A stretch of DNA of 64,000 nt from Uranotaenia lowii (lineage: Eukaryota > Arthropoda > Insecta > Diptera > Culicidae), in the NCBI RefSeq assembly GCF_029784155.1, contig NC_073693.1, positions 167,081,104 to 167,145,103 on the forward strand. The letters run 5' to 3'. Of this stretch, positions 44,776 to 55,825 are shown in pieces. The position numbers were made by a program, and so were the translations under genes. Position 1 is the first letter of the stretch; each line of letters opens with the position of its first letter. The notes beneath the pieces are model-generated. The model searched no databases. It was given only the letters and a program-made list of their open reading frames with translations, and had not been told where the DNA came from.

Positions 44776-45003
44776 ATAGGAACTATATATCAACTACGAC
44801 AAAGGTCTCGTCCTCCAGCAGAAAGCTGATATTGTCAAAAACAATGGCATCGGTGATTTCAGGTGGTTTGCTGTTGGGTGGTGTAAAATTTCCAAAGGTT
44901 TTTCTTGAACTGCCCGACTATACAGAAAGATATCCGAATAGCCGGCAGGAACGATGATACCCTCTTGAATAGCAGCGAATGATGGTGAAAATTATATGAA
45001 AAA
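44776..45003 (-). pseudogene. Possible coding remnant, unrecognised
   Basis: Two minus-strand frames look protein-like: FAAIQEGIIVPAGYSDIFLY (about 44920-44985) and, in another frame after a possible acceptor CTTTCTGTATAG, EITDAIVFDNISFLLEDETF ending at a stop near 44776. The shift between them suggests a decayed exon or an alternative acceptor. Family unknown; it could be chance. Confidence 0.25.
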
Positions 45004-45009
45004 AAAAAC

Positions 45010-46131
45010 AAAGATGTTAGAAATCCTGAAAATTCCTTTCCAATTTTTACTTCAACCTTCAAAAAACTTTTTTCCACTGTTTTCGTTGAAATCCATTTAA
45101 ATATCAGTACTGATAAAAACAAAACAAATACCGTGACGTGAAATTGACAGACATATTTGACATGTCGCCTAGAAGTCCCAAACAGGTTCTCTAAAACACC
45201 TAGAAGTATCTTAACGGTGCGTTAGAAAGTGTTAAGCGAACGTTATCGACCTTCTTGAATGAAGTTGCATTAAAAGCGCTTAGAAGTTCCGTTTTCGATA
45301 ATTTAACCTATCAAAAGGCGATTAAAGTTCCTGAGCAACTTTTACGTGAGACGAGTCACCTGAAGGTCCCGTAAAACATTTTTTCAGCCAAATATGAACT
45401 TCAGAAGTCCATCATTAAGTAAGAACGCGACTTTTGGTTGCTTGGGAAGCAATCTTTTTTCTTTTTAGGAGGCCCAGGCCCAATTAGGCAGAATTTAAAT
45501 CACATATAATTCATATACACCTAAATAGCGAAGATGAATGACCGAAATGAATTGCTCCGATTATAAATTTCTCATATTGGTTTATAAACTTCACAAATGA
45601 AATATCAACAGGAAAATATTTTTGAAGGGTGAACTGAAAAATTCTTATGGCGTTCAGTTCGGACATCGATCTTCGAAAAATACGGAAAAGTCTATACTAC
45701 TTACAGCGTGTTGTTATCTGATTTTTTGAAAAAAAAAGAAAAAAAAAGATTTTTTTGGATGATGCATCAGTTGAGCGATTTTTTTGGCAGATGTCAAATC
45801 ACTTTACAATGCTTTTGCATACGTTTAGTTTATTTATAATTTACGAAAGCCAGCATTGATAAAAAATTACTTTGATAGAAAAAAAATTAATTTACGAACA
45901 CGCCGTTAATTCTGCCAGCACTGTTCAAGTGGTTTGTGCTAGCCTTCTTTATATCGACAATTTCAAAAGGAGAAATTTGGCGCAAGTTTTGAACTTTGGT
46001 TTTGGTTTTCGTACTTGTTGTTTACTCAGCCCACTTAAAGAATTTAATTTAATTAATGAAAGATTGTTACCTTTTGGTCAGTTTTCATGATTTTGTAATT
46101 ATTAAAGTGTTCTCAGTTTGCCGGAGTCATT
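45010..46131. other. Intergenic region upstream of ORC4
   Basis: CTAGAAGT/TTAGAAGTTCC words recur at 45170-45290, perhaps an old repeat. The DNA just before 46132 should hold the ORC4 promoter; no TATA box is evident. Confidence 0.4.
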
Positions 46132-47698
46132 ATGCCTTCTGCATCCGATGAGCTGCTGAAAACGAGGCAGTTTCTAAAGACGCGCTTGCAGTACGATGTG
46201 ACGAACTTCCGAGGGTACGAGAAAGAGTGGCAACACATCAGAGATCTGCTCTTCCGGACAGCAGAAAACGGTGAATCGAACAGTGCTTTGCTGCTTGGTT
46301 CTAGAGGATGCGGAAAGACAACGGTAAGTTTTTATTTGCTGTTATTTATTAACATTGGCTCATACGTTTCGTTCCTTAGCTCATAACTTCCGTTCTGAGT
46401 GACCTGTTACCGGAGGAATGTTTCCGCAAGAATACCCTCATAGTTTATTTGAATGGACTTCTGCACACCGACGATCGTCTAGCACTGAAATCTGCCACAG
46501 CCCAGATGAATCTAGAAAATGCAGTAGACGGTAAAGTTTTTGGCTCTTTTGCCGAAAATTTGGCTTTTCTGCTGGAATGTCTAAAAGCCGGCGACAGGAA
46601 GAAGTCCAAAAGCGTTGTGTTCCTGTTGGAAGAATTTGATCTGTTCTGCTCCCATCACAATCAGACGTTGCTCTACAATCTGTTTGACGTAGCTCAATCC
46701 GCTCAGGCTCCGATTTGTGTTTTGGGTCGGTGACGAACTTTAAATTTATACAAAATAAAATAAAAGTTAATAATATTTTTATGTTTTTCAGGAATCACTG
46801 CCCGACTGGATGTAGTGGAACTACTGGAAAAGAGAGTGAAGTCTCGTTTTTCCCATCGACAGATTTTCCTATTGCCCGAGGATAACAATTTTGAAGGGAG
46901 GATTGAATTGTTCAAAAGTTTACTGAAATTGCCTTCAGAAAAAGTAATTTTCAGCGTATGTTTCATCTACCAACATGTTAATCAATGTGTTTAATTTTTT
47001 TTAAACAGGAGGTTAAAGAACTGATCAAGAGCAACAAGCCTTTGCCAGTAGAGTTTGTACAGAATCAAGAAATGCCTCTCCTCCGGCGGAAAATGAATTA
47101 CGAAAACTGGTCTTTCTCCAGCAAATGGGTCATAAACTGGAACAAACATATCGACTCGCTAGCTAGTAATACTAGAGTTTTGAGCGTAATGCAAAACTTG
47201 TATGACTACGATATCGTCGAAGGAACATTAAAAAACTATCTATTTGAAGTAGTTTCGTTACTAGATCCCTTAGAAAACCCCCAGATAACCGTAGAAAACA
47301 TCCAGCATCTCGGGCAACAATTTGAAGGTGACGATAAAGTTTTGCTTGTTTGTGGTCTCTCGGTGCTGGAACTTTGTCTAGTGATCGCTATGAAACATCA
47401 CTCGGAAATCTATGACAGAGATCCGTTCAACTTTGAAATGATACTCACGCGATACAACAAGTTTGCGAATTCGAGCACTACAATGCAAGGGATTGAACGG
47501 AGTGTAGTCTTGAAGGCTTACGAGCACGTGAAAAATTTGGAGTTGATAGCTCCGATCAGCCATGCTACTTCCAAGGTGCAGAAAGAATACCAACTACACC
47601 GGTTACTGTTGACATACGGGCAGATTTCCCAGGCAGTTTTGAAATCGCAAAATCTCCCAACTGAAATTTGTCAGTGGGCACAAAGTTCATTAGTATGA
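46132..47698 (+). CDS. Orc4: Origin recognition complex subunit 4
   Basis: Exons 46132-46323, 46380-46725, 46792-46955, 47009-47698 give 463 residues, close to the family's usual 430-460. ORC4 is an AAA+ subunit of the six-protein complex that marks replication origins and loads MCM helicase in the nucleus. Walker A GSRGCGKT is at 56-63, Walker [10 protein letters not shown] at 143-151, and a C-terminal winged-helix region covers about 350-463 ([21 protein letters not shown]). The introns are 56, 66 and 53 nt, all GT-AG. The exon 3 donor could be either of two in-frame sites (46946 or 46956); the later one, AGC|GTATGT, is stronger. The start ATG follows CATT and stands in a good context. AATAAA occurs at 47866-47871. 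Confidence 0.93.
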
Positions 47699-47865
47699 AG
47701 AAGTAATGTAAGTAAAATATTTGTTAGTTAAGGTTGTTGTCTTAAATTATTTCATCTATAAATGAAGAATATGGCACATCATTACATTGTTATTGTAACG
47801 TTATTTTTAAAAGAGACCTTGCACTACGATTTAAGAGAATTTGAGTTCTAGCGGAACATGAATCA

Positions 47866-47871
47866 AATAAA
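47866..47871 (+). terminator. Poly(A) signal candidate for ORC4
   Basis: AATAAA lies 168 nt after the stop codon, the first canonical signal downstream. Confidence 0.5.
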
Positions 47872-47879
47872 AATTGCAA

Positions 47880-48480
47880 CGTTCGAGTCAATAGCAGAAC
47901 AAACTTCTTATATAAAAAATATTTTTACTGATCAAAAAGAAATATTCCAATAGTTTATACTCTCTTTCGTGATGTTCCTTCATGTGTTTGGATGAAATAC
48001 TTGTAATGGTTTGGGCTTTAAGAAAAATATGGTATTCAAAAGAAATCGGCCGAAAGGAACCAAAGTTATTGATAAAAAACTGTTTTTTCATGTTTCTCCT
48101 GAACAAAATGTCTCAAAATCTCATACAAACTTCAGGCACAGATAAAAATAAAAGTAAAAAAATAAATGTACTGGTAGCGACATCTTATGGATGTTAGTCC
48201 ACTTACGAATTGGTTTGAATTTTAGGTTGGTAATCTCACACACGTCTTGAGCTCCAGCCCGAACTCTGTTCTCTGTGCTTCAGGTTCATTGAGCGACTCC
48301 TTACCGTGATCCGATCTTACCCGAATTTGGCATGAGATCTTATACTAGGCCTAGGACCAGTTCAAGACACCGGAGTTTGAACTTTCGAACCCATAAAAAT
48401 ATTAAATCCTTGAAAAGATATTTTATTTTAAAGGAAAGTGACGCAAAAACAAAGTATTTTTTCCTTTTATTTTTGGATAA
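47880..48480. other. Intergenic DNA, nothing recognised
   Basis: AT-rich with short open frames only. 48380-48480 and 48660-48790 contain TTTGATTCAAA-like words similar to the ends of element E1. Confidence 0.4.
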
Positions 48481-48482
48481 AC

Positions 48483-48655
48483 GTCTCGGTAGTCGAATGG
48501 TTAGCGTGGTAAGAGGGTAATCGCTGGTCCACTGATGGCATGGGTTCGATTCCCATCGAGGTACTGGGTGCTAAACGTTAATCTTAAGTTGTCCACGTCA
48601 TTTACTCAGTCTGTAAAGCCTAAATCGGCTAAGACGGTGTATGTCCTAAAAAAAA
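48483..48655 (+). mobile_element. tRNA-derived SINE (second family)
   Basis: The head (48483-48560) has an A-box-like GTAGTCGAATGGTTAG and a clear B box GGGTTCGATTCC. A body ends with TAAGACGGTGTATGTCC and a poly(A) tail at 48648-48659. It is not a functional tRNA gene: arms do not pair fully and the unit continues past the acceptor stem. TSD not clear. Confidence 0.7.
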
Positions 48656-49021
48656 AAAATAAACAAAATTCGTTTGACTTTTGGTTTAAAGTTTCGAGGA
48701 ATTTTTCTTCTGAAAACTTTACGAATCAAAATCTTAATGCTTTGATACAAAACCAGTTTCATTTAAAAGTTGTTTTCGTTAGTTATATAATGTAATTAAG
48801 ATTTAGATATAAAAGCGTTTATTGATTGAATAATTTTTAATTGAAAGAAATATTTTCCGTTGTTCCGAAATTACTGTTAGGAATGTTAAATAATAAAAAG
48901 AAGGAATTAACATCTTAAATTCATTTTTATTTGCACAAATACTGGTTGACAAAGTTTGCCTTTCTGGCCTGAGGGCATTCTATGTGGGCGCTCAATAGAC
49001 AATAGACAATAGCACTAATTT

Positions 49022-49441
49022 TTAATGTGAATTTTAATATAATAGCGCCAGCACTAAATTTTACTTCGGAAGTCCGGACTTCCGACTTCCGAAAGACTTC
49101 CGACAAAGAAAAGTGAAGTACTAGATTGTCGGAAGTCTGTGTTTTGTTGCCAGTTCACCAGCAACGTTTCTAAAAATTATATTAAAATTCACATTATAAT
49201 TTTTAGAAACGTTGCTGGTGAACTGGCAACAAAACACAGACTTCCGACAATCTAGTACTTCACTTTTCTTTGTCGGAAGTCCGGACTTCCGAAGTAAAAT
49301 TTAGTGCTGGCACTATAATACTTCGTAAGTCCGGACTTCCGACTTCCCACAAAGAAAAATGAAGTACTAGATTATCGGAAGTCTGTGTCTTGTAGCTAAT
49401 TCATCAGCGACGTTTCTAAAAATTTTATTAAAATTCACATT
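49022..49441. repeat. Large palindrome with a third direct copy of one arm
   Basis: The left arm (about 49044-49180) and right arm (49196-49315) pair over ~120 bp, through the GGAAGTCCGGACTTCC-rich outer part, the AAGTGAAGTACTAGATTGTC block and the GTTGCTGGTGAACTGGC block. The left arm has an extra ~16 bp. A spacer ATTAAAATTCACATT separates them. A decayed third copy (49322-49440) follows in the left-arm orientation. It looks like a hairpin MITE or foldback element. Confidence 0.8.
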
Positions 49442-49640
49442 ACTGGCTTTCCTCGCCATCCGACTGGCAAATGCCGCTGAAGATCGGGCCGAAGATAATC
49501 AGAGGGCTGGATTTGGGGCGGAATCAGCCGTGTTCCTGTAACAATGCTATCGCTTATATTTTTTTTTAAATATTCACTTTTTGATTAACGGATTAACATA
49601 CCATTTTTCATCCTGAACCCTCCCTATATAGCTAACTAAA

Positions 49641-49852
49641 TCTCGTGTCTCAGATCTCAGGTCTCATATTTTAGGTCTCAAGTCTCAGGTCATGAGACAT
49701 GAGACATGAGACATGAGACCTGAGATTTAAGACCTGAGACCTGAGATCTGAGACCTGAGACCTGAGACATGAGACATGAGACATGGGACCTGAGACATTA
49801 GACCTGAGACGTTAGACCTGAGACATGAGATGTGAGACATTAGACCTGAGAC
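49641..49852. repeat. GTCTCAG/CTGAGAC array with a switch of orientation
   Basis: Variants of GTCTCAG and GTCTCAT run on the plus strand to about 49690, then flip to their complement (ATGAGAC, CTGAGAC) to 49852, forming a loose palindrome. The same words return at 52940-53134 and 53998-54172. Confidence 0.8.
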
Positions 49853-49914
49853 CTTTTTTTTTTAGTTGATCACCCAGGTGGTAAATCTTTTTTACGGATT
49901 GCATTCCAAGGCAC

Positions 49915-50590
49915 GGCGAGCGACCGAGTCCCCCCAGTATGCTGCTCTGGGTCCATGGGTGCAATTGGACGACTCATGATACTAAGTACCCCTACGCCAT
50001 GAAGTCCACCTGGGGCCGCAGACCTGGTTCCCACCTCGAAGTACACTATGCTTCAATAGTGGGAGGTCTATTCGCGCTAATGCGCTCCAAGGCAATACTC
50101 ATTAACGAGACCACTTCAAGCAAAACCTCTCCTCCTTACGATTCGACGCCTGAACGCTCCTCTAACGACTTGAGAACCGACATCTCCTCGCAGTGACTCG
50201 AGATTCCCACACAAACCTCTCCTCTTCGCGACTTGAGGCCTGATCTCTCCTCTAACGACTCGAGATCCGCCTCTCCTCGCATCGACTCGAGGCTACCTCT
50301 CCTCTGCACGATTCAAGGCCCGATCTCTCCTCTAACAACTTGAAATCTGACCTTTCCTCGCAATGACTCGAGGTGACCACTTGTACCCCTCCTCTTGTTG
50401 ATAAGGGGGCCTGATCCCTCCTCTTACGACTCGAGACCCGACCCTCATCATAAAGACTCGGGGTTGACCACACAAACCTCTCCACCTGAAGGTTTGAGGC
50501 CTGAACTCTCCTCTAACGACTCGAGGCCCGACCTCTTATCTTAAGGGTTCGAGGTTTGTCACCTTGCCCGTCGTGTGCCTGATCGAGAGC
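49915..50590. repeat. GC-richer minisatellite, unit around CCTCTCCTC..CGACTCGAG
   Basis: After a less repetitive lead (49915-50110), imperfect units alternate CTCTCCTCTAACGACTCGAG with CCTGA and CCACACAAACCTC blocks through 50545. ORFs across it are repeats. The base composition differs sharply from the surrounding DNA. Confidence 0.65.
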
Positions 50591-50601
50591 AGCTTATCCT
50601 A

Positions 50602-52855
50602 CACAGAAAAAAATCTGAATCCTTAACAGCACTGAAATTGAAAACCCTGCATATTACATGACCTAGAACGCGATTTTGTTATGTAAATTTACTAAATCAA
50701 AAATAATGGAACCATTAACAGCACTGAAATTGAATCACAATAATATTACATGACATGGAACACGATTCTTTCATGTAAAATTCCGTCATTTGCTTCTTTT
50801 TGTTTACATCATATGTGATGTAATTCTCCAGATTTTTTTGGTTGTGTGAAAACTGAAATCGAGATCTATGAATATTACATGACATGGAACGCGTTCAAGT
50901 AATGTAAATTTTTAAGTTCGTTGATTTCAACTTTCATGTAAATATTGAGTTGAAATGAGCGAAATAAAACAATATTTCTGAGTCCTAGCGAAAATAAACT
51001 CAATTAATTTTGATAAATGAAACGATCGATTTGCACTTCTTCGCCTTCTTCGGCGATTCGTGAATTTGGCTCTATTTGTTCAAATTTCAGTACAGCGGTA
51101 CAAGAGGGCATAAAAAGGGATTACATTGACAGTTCCTTGGATGTTAGTTTTGTTAAAATCTCTTTAATTTTTCAAGTTGTGTGTGCATGGAATAAAAAAA
51201 TAGTTTACAATCATCTCTAAAGATTACATTCCTAGAAATTTTATGACATGGATATTGTGGATATCTCCGGTTTTAATCCGTGTCCAAATTTTCAAAAGCT
51301 GTGGATGGTGAGTATCAGTTCTATTATCATCGCTAGGAATAAATAAAATATGATTTTTTTATTGCAGGACAGCTCCGTTCATCTAACAATAAGGATACAG
51401 GAAAGGCTGTAGCTCACGTTCACCAACGATGGTGTACGAAAAAGTTCCATCGCCCATTACCAATCAAGTTAAGGTGTTAGATTTGAAAAAGAAACCAGGT
51501 GATCCGCAGTAGGTGAGGTGTTATGGATCTGAAATTTACAGACGTTTAAAATCCAGCTTCAGTTCAATGGAACCTCATTCTGGATCACCAACAGCAACAT
51601 TAGTAGAAGCACCGTTTTAATTAAGGAAAATCTGAGGTAAGGAACCGGAAAAACGCGCTTGCATTGTCGGGATGTATCGAACAACTCCAGAGATACTTGT
51701 GGCACATCTGGGCAGTTTTTAATGTTTATTTCACACAAGTCCAACAACTTTGCTATTTCTGACTGCAGACTGCAGTCCAAGATGTGCCGAAAAATGGGCA
51801 AGCATAAAGTGTATATTGGGTGAGTTTTTTAACATGAAGTTTTAAATATGTAGGTTTACTTTTTAATGGAATAGTCGAAGTAATAAAAGTAAACTTTTCC
51901 AGATTCTATCCGATACAATCATGTCCGGTTACAAGTTTCACCAAAGCTTCGTACGTTCGAACTAAATTATGGACCTCTCAGACATCGATTTCGGGCTTGG
52001 AGTGTCGACGGCGGGAAGTGCTCGGACAAAACCCGAACAGTTTCAACCGCCAGAGGCTTCGCGAAAATTCGCGTTGGATGCTAGACCCCCACTTAGCAGG
52101 TCATCTCTACTGAGGTATGTAAAAAATCATCCAATTGTAAGATAATTCCATTTGTTTTATGAATGGAAAATAGCGTTACTCATCTTATTCATATTCCAGG
52201 TTACTTGGAACGCGAAAAATCAAGATCTTTTTTCGAGGTTCCTAAATAATTCCGAAGAATCGTGACATTCCGAAAACTTCGATGTAAGTGCATACATCCC
52301 GGCGTATTTGCATTCAACGGGACCATCTCCAGCCCCTGCCAGTACAAAATCCCAAATGGTACAAATGGTAAGTGCTCGCAGCTACCGCTTCCGCCGAGAA
52401 TTCCCAGCTGGGTGAAGCTTTGAAGCAACTTAAGGAATTTCCGCCTTTGCGCGGTTAGTGAATCAGATCGTCGCGAGCGAGCATATCGACTGTTTTTTTT
52501 AAAGAAAATGTTAAGTTAAATAGTTTAAGTTGATTGTCGCGCCAATTTTGCAATTACCATTATTCAAAATAAATGTAAACAAAGGTCAATAAAACATGGA
52601 AAAAGGAATAAAAAAATTCTTATTGGAAACGAAAAACCGCTACGAAAAAAAAAATCTGTAAAATTACATCACATATGATGTAACCAAGAAGAAGCGTCAA
52701 AAGTGACGGAATTTTCCATGCGAGTTTAATTTTACACGTTTTTGAAATTAACAGACGTGTAATATTCAACTCGCACGGAAAATTCCGTCATATGTGATGC
52801 TTCTTTTTATTTACATCATATGTGATGTAATTTTCCAGATTTTTTTGGTAGTGTG
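50602..52855. mobile_element. TA-flanked TIR element E3 with multi-exon-like cargo
   Basis: Ends CACAGAAAAAAATCTG and CCAGATTTTTTTGGTAGTGTG are flanked by TA (50600-50601, 52856-52857). The right end includes a ~160-bp hairpin (52655-52840) made of ACATCACATATGATGTAA, GACGGAATTTTCC and CGTGTAATATT blocks. The middle (51246-52490) is less AT-rich and has several GT-AG intron-like gaps: ATG|GTGAGT..TTGCAG (51306-51368), a GGTAAGG donor at about 51636, GAG|GTATGT..ATTCCAG (52114-52200). Short ORFs do not match any known family. Confidence 0.6.
51246..52490 (+). pseudogene. Gene-like cargo of E3, unrecognised
   Basis: ATG at about 51246 opens MDIVDISGFNPCPNFQKLWM, ending on a GTGAGT donor. After TTGCAG the frame runs 15 codons to a stop. 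Further pieces read MVYEKVPSPITNQVKVLD (51431) and MDLSDIDFGLGVSTAGSART (51973), the last ending on a GAG|GTATGT donor. No continuous product can be built. This may be a set of captured exons in shuffled frames or a decayed resident gene. Confidence 0.3.
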
Positions 52856-52939
52856 TAGACTCGCGCCTGTCACGGCACACGCGCGGAACTTAACGCAACG
52901 ACTCGGATGATTCCCGACGAAGACGTCATCCTACTCCTC

Positions 52940-53134
52940 TGGTCTCAGGTCTAAGGTCTCATGTCTCATGTCTCAGGTCGCATGTCTCATGTCCCATGTC
53001 TTAGGTCTCATGTCTCATGTCCCATGTCTCATGTCTCATGTTTCAGGTCTCATGTCTCATGTCTCATGTCTAATGTCTCATGTCCCATGTCTCATGTCTC
53101 ATGTTTCACGTCTCATGTCTCATGTTTCATATCC
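52940..53134. repeat. GTCTCATGTCTCAGG array
   Basis: Heptamer-like words GTCTCAT and GTCTCAG repeat about 27 times between elements E3 and E4. The repeated open frames MSHVSGRMSHV.. are by-products. Confidence 0.85.
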
Positions 53135-53997
53135 CACACAGAAAGAAAATCTGAATCCTTAACAACACTGAAATTTAAAACAATTTACATATGATGTAAA
53201 TAAAAAGAAGCATCACATACGACGGAATTTTCAGTGCGAATTAAATATTACACGTCTTTAATATTTTACATGTCTTTAAATTTTAAACGTCTTTTGAAGT
53301 TTACAGACGTGGAATATTCAACTCGCACTGAAAATCCCATCACATATTATGCTTCGTCTTTGTTACATCATATGTGATGTGACAGAAATAGAAATTTCTT
53401 AAAATTACACGACATGGAATGCGATGAGGACATTGAATTTCTATTTAATAGGATCAGACAAATTAAACAAAGTGTCAAGTCAAAGTCGTGCACCAAAAAG
53501 TATTTTTAAGCAGTTTTCTCGCGATTAAAGTTCCCAGAGATCTTCGTGAAGCAGGAAGCGGTTCTGGAAGCAGCTCCAAGTTATTCAACTTTGGATTCGG
53601 TCTTCGAGAAAAAATAAAAGTGTGAATGTGACTCCTAATATAAAAAATTGTGAGATTGAAAAAATCATTGTCACCAAATGAAATAAATTAAATTAATTAC
53701 AAAAAGGTTTAAATTTTATTATGACATGAGATAATTCCATTCTTGAATCATAAATACCTATAAATAAAACAAAACAGATTCCAATTGGAGAGTTTTTCTT
53801 CCAATATTCAGTGGTTTTATAATTTACATCATTTTTATTTTACATGTTGCCAAATTCTACATCATTTTTTATTGTACACGTTGCAACATTTCACTGGCGT
53901 GTAATTTCCAACTAGCACTGAAAACTCCGGCATATATGATGCTTCTATTTATTTACATCACATGTGATGTGATTTTACAGATTTTTTTCGTTGTGTG
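53135..53997. mobile_element. TIR element E4, 863 bp, inserted in the GTCTCA array
   Basis: Ends CACACAGAAAGAAAATCTG and CAGATTTTTTTCGTTGTGTG, with long inverted subterminal blocks (CATATGATGTAAATAAAAAG, AGCATCACATACGACGGAAT, TTCAGTGCGA). The left block is itself duplicated inversely (53180-53400). Flanks are array sequence on both sides and no TA is seen. It has a small central gene-like patch (53490-53640). Confidence 0.65.
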
Positions 53998-54172
53998 CAT
54001 GTCTCATGTCTCAGGTCTCATATTTCAGGTCTGAAGTCACATGTCTCAGGTCTCGTGTCTCAGATCTCAGGTCTCATATTTCAGGTCTCAAGTCTCAAGT
54101 CTCATGTCTCAGGTCTCAGGTTTCAAGTCTCAGGTCTCAGGTCTCATGGTCTCAAATCACATTCTTAGTCTC
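53998..54172. repeat. GTCTCATGTCTCAGG array, right part
   Basis: Continuation of the array at 52940-53134, so element E4 lies inside what was one array. Confidence 0.8.
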
Positions 54173-54438
54173 AGAGTTAAAATTTTCCCAACTACAAAAA
54201 GATTCTAAGTGTTTTCCTTTGAAAAAGAATATTTTCTCTCAAAAACCGTGTTACTTCGCGAAATCCGTGTAAAAAAACCGTGTTAATTCCCGATAACCGT
54301 ATAAAAAAGCCTTGTAAAAAACCGGGTAAAAACCGCGTAAAAAAACCTTGGTGTATATGGTCGACAAATCCGAATTCAACACTGTAGGCACCTCAACAAA
54401 AGTTATTTGGTGATAATCGGTCCAGGGAATTGCAAGTT
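54173..54438. repeat. AAAACCGTGTAA short tandem words
   Basis: 54245-54345 repeats variants of AAAAACCGTGTAA about eight times. Non-coding. Confidence 0.5.
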
Positions 54439-54842
54439 ACAGCTGGGGATTTTTTTTAATTATCTGACGGGTTTGCGCCGGGGGTCTTCAGATTTTCCCC
54501 AAAATTGAAAATTTGGTTCATTTTTGCGACTTAAAAACACATGTATTTTTTCAGATTTCAAACATTTTTATTTTTTGAGTTAGCTTCGGTTAGATTTTTT
54601 TGTAAATAAAAAATAACCATTTTTCAAAGCTTCATAACTCTGTTGTTTCTCAACGGAAATTATAAAATAGCACATCAAAATGCATTGAAATTTTATCAGC
54701 TTTCCAAATAGAATAATTGAAAAAAATTAAATAATGACCTTCAACATGAAAAGTTGTAAATAAACTTTAAATGGCGTCTAAAAGTACCGTCTGCACCACC
54801 GAATATTTTGCAAAAAATGCCGTTGTGTAGCTCGATTCATGA

Positions 54843-55031
54843 TGCAACTTTCATCTGAAAACACCAAAGTGGGCCATTAACACCTTGAAGAGTTATGAAA
54901 GAAATAATGACAATAAATCTCTTTTTTTGCATCGAAAACAAACAATGGTCGAACAACTGCACTCACATATGGAGATAGCAAGCCCTTCTAACAACATGGA
55001 AACAAAAGAACTTACCAAAGCTGGTAAAAAA
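54843..55031 (+). pseudogene. Exon-like ORF in the left arm
   Basis: The open frame includes KTPKWAIN, KSYERNNDNKSLFLHRKQTM, VEQLHSHMEIA and NMETKELTKAG, then a possible donor GCTG|GTAAAA. The right arm (minus, about 56548-56740) encodes the same with few substitutions (NNDDKS, HSQMEIAHTSNNMETKELTK). No known domain. Confidence 0.4.
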
Positions 55032-55062
55032 CACTATTTTTTCGTCCTTTTCAGACTGCCCC

Positions 55063-55825
55063 TACTCGCATAACAGTCCCTTATGAATTTTCGGCATTTC
55101 AGGTCAACATAAGGCTTCAACGTAAAAGACTAAAAAAAGAGGTTTTATTCTAGAAATTTCGAAAAAAAAATATTAATTCGTTGCTGTCCTACATGAAATA
55201 TACCTGAATAACAGTCCCATATGTGAAATACTACGGATTTAGTTACTTTTCAATGTTTCTTTCGGCGAAATAGTCTTTTGTTTATTGCTTTGAATCATTT
55301 AAACATTTTTTTTAACTCACTTGATGTCGAATGATGCACACTAGTTTTCGAAGGCAGGTCTGACTTTCTTTGGAATGACTTCCTGAGCGAAAAACTATCG
55401 GATGCAATCAAAAATCGTATAAAGATTCAACTTACAATGTGGAATTCATGATATTTTTTTGCAAAAGTATGTTTCTTTTTCTGACAATTGCATTTAGAAG
55501 TTCAAAATGATCAAATTTAAGTCTTAGAAAGAAGCTTGGTGAGAAAAGTATATTATGTATGGAACTGTTATGCTAGTAGATTCGAAAAAGGTTTCAAATA
55601 TGGTCGATTAAGAGTCCCATAATGATTAAAAATTGTGCTCTCGACCTTACCAATAACCCAATTTCGAAAATTTCAGGTCTAACGATTTATTATGACAACC
55701 TAGAAACGATTTTCGTTTATGCTGAAAGTGGTGGTCACAATTTAAAAATATATTCCAAAACAGAAAAAGCTGATTGTCTCGCTTGCTTATTTTTGTATAT
55801 GGGACTGTTATGGAAGAAGGGGCGG
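55063..55825. mobile_element. Nested small TIR element
   Basis: Ends CCCCTACTCGCATAACAGTC and GACTGTTATGGAAGAAGGGG are imperfect inverted repeats, both continued by CCCWTAT inward. The ACAGTCCCATAT word recurs inside (55208, 55610). The ORFs at 55622-55828 and 55647-55853 overlap and are not convincing. Confidence 0.5.

Noticed and set aside
48483..48560. tRNA gene
   Set aside because: A and B boxes are present, but the arms do not pair as in a functional tRNA and the sequence continues into a SINE body with poly(A).
52961..53194. MSHVSGRMSHV-type repeat protein
   Set aside because: Direct translation of the GTCTCAT array in more than one frame, running into the end of element E4.
49641..54172. 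CRISPR-like array
   Set aside because: Short degenerate heptamer words without unique spacers, in a eukaryotic context.
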